Assembly: GCA_963575745.1 (NCBI GenBank)
Contig: CAUYUJ010016072.1
Span: 298,501 to 362,500, forward strand
Direction: 5' to 3'
Source of the DNA: Prorocentrum cordatum
Taxonomy: Eukaryota > Sar > Dinophyceae > Prorocentrales > Prorocentraceae
Length of the DNA: 64,000 nucleotides
A model generated the notes under the pieces. That model did not search any database, was not told the origin of the DNA, and saw nothing but the letters and a program-made list of their open reading frames with translations. Shown piece by piece: positions 63,837 through 64,000 of the stretch; the first letter of the stretch is position 1, and each line of letters opens with the position of its first letter. The position numbers and the translations under genes were made by a program.

Positions 63837-64000
63837 GCCTGCTGCTGATGCTGGTGCTACTACCACTACTACGACTACTACTCTTACCTTTGCTACTACT
63901 GTCACCAATCAGACTACAGCTACCTTTACTATTACGACTACTACTACTATTACAACCACTATTAGTATTACGACTACGACTACTACTAGTACTGCTGCTC
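62525..64000. repeat. (TAC)n triplet array, at least 1.47 kb
   Basis: TAC/ACT/CTA units with scattered GAC, TGC, TTC and TAT interruptions run to the window edge. ACTACTACTAGTATTACTACT with GCTAC.. and ATTAAT(C/T) variants recurs at about 62980, 63395 and 63900, so a longer unit of roughly 400-500 bp may be superimposed. Thr, Leu and Tyr runs encoded here are artefacts. Confidence 0.97.

Noticed and set aside
62390-63900. Poly-Thr, poly-Leu, poly-Val and poly-Ser frames
   Set aside because: Translations of the TAC triplet array in different frames.

Overview
The window looks like nuclear DNA of a core dinoflagellate. Three things point there. A 20/22 match to the dinoflagellate trans-spliced leader sits fossilised directly upstream of an intronless gene (50298-50319). 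Introns in a SET-domain gene are bounded by short direct repeats, use non-GT donors, and in two cases carry terminal inverted repeats. Gene density is very low, in GC-rich DNA packed with triplet arrays, satellites and decayed retroelements. No bacterial, organellar or rRNA/tRNA features were seen.

Layout. 1-2500: a 73-bp tandem repeat, then one plausible intronless membrane-protein gene (408-1520) whose 3' end is duplicated just downstream. 2509-10173: a Ty1/copia-type LTR retrotransposon on the minus strand, complete in outline (191-bp LTRs, primer-binding site, polypurine tract) but broken by a frameshift, a stop and a changed reverse-transcriptase active site. 10174-20000: satellites, a long palindrome, a decayed gag-like zinc-knuckle reading frame (14998-16880) and minisatellites. 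20000-45000: a modular composite repeat family (head, purine-triplet array, CCTCTTGG-rich body, small hairpin core, two-hairpin tail), plus an unrecognised decayed coding region (23180-26110). 45756-57395: a SET-domain (SMYD-like) methyltransferase gene in six exons. 57530-61640: a tandem array of the composite repeat. 62525-64000: a 1.5-kb (TAC)n array running off the end.

The SET gene and its introns are the most informative locus. Introns 2 and 3 look like introner insertions (terminal inverted repeats, 4-bp direct repeats). Intron 1 belongs to an A-rich family with two other copies in the window. Intron 5 is about 7.6 kb and holds a complete GT8-family glycosyltransferase retrogene on the same strand, with its spliced-leader relict, plus a chimeric LINE remnant on the opposite strand.

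The second notable system is a hairpin core of about 80 bp (at least 14 copies, all on the plus strand). Its outer arms and inner palindrome keep pairing through compensating changes. Everything here was read by eye; no database search, fold or alignment was run, and splice sites are inferred from reading frame and flanking repeats.
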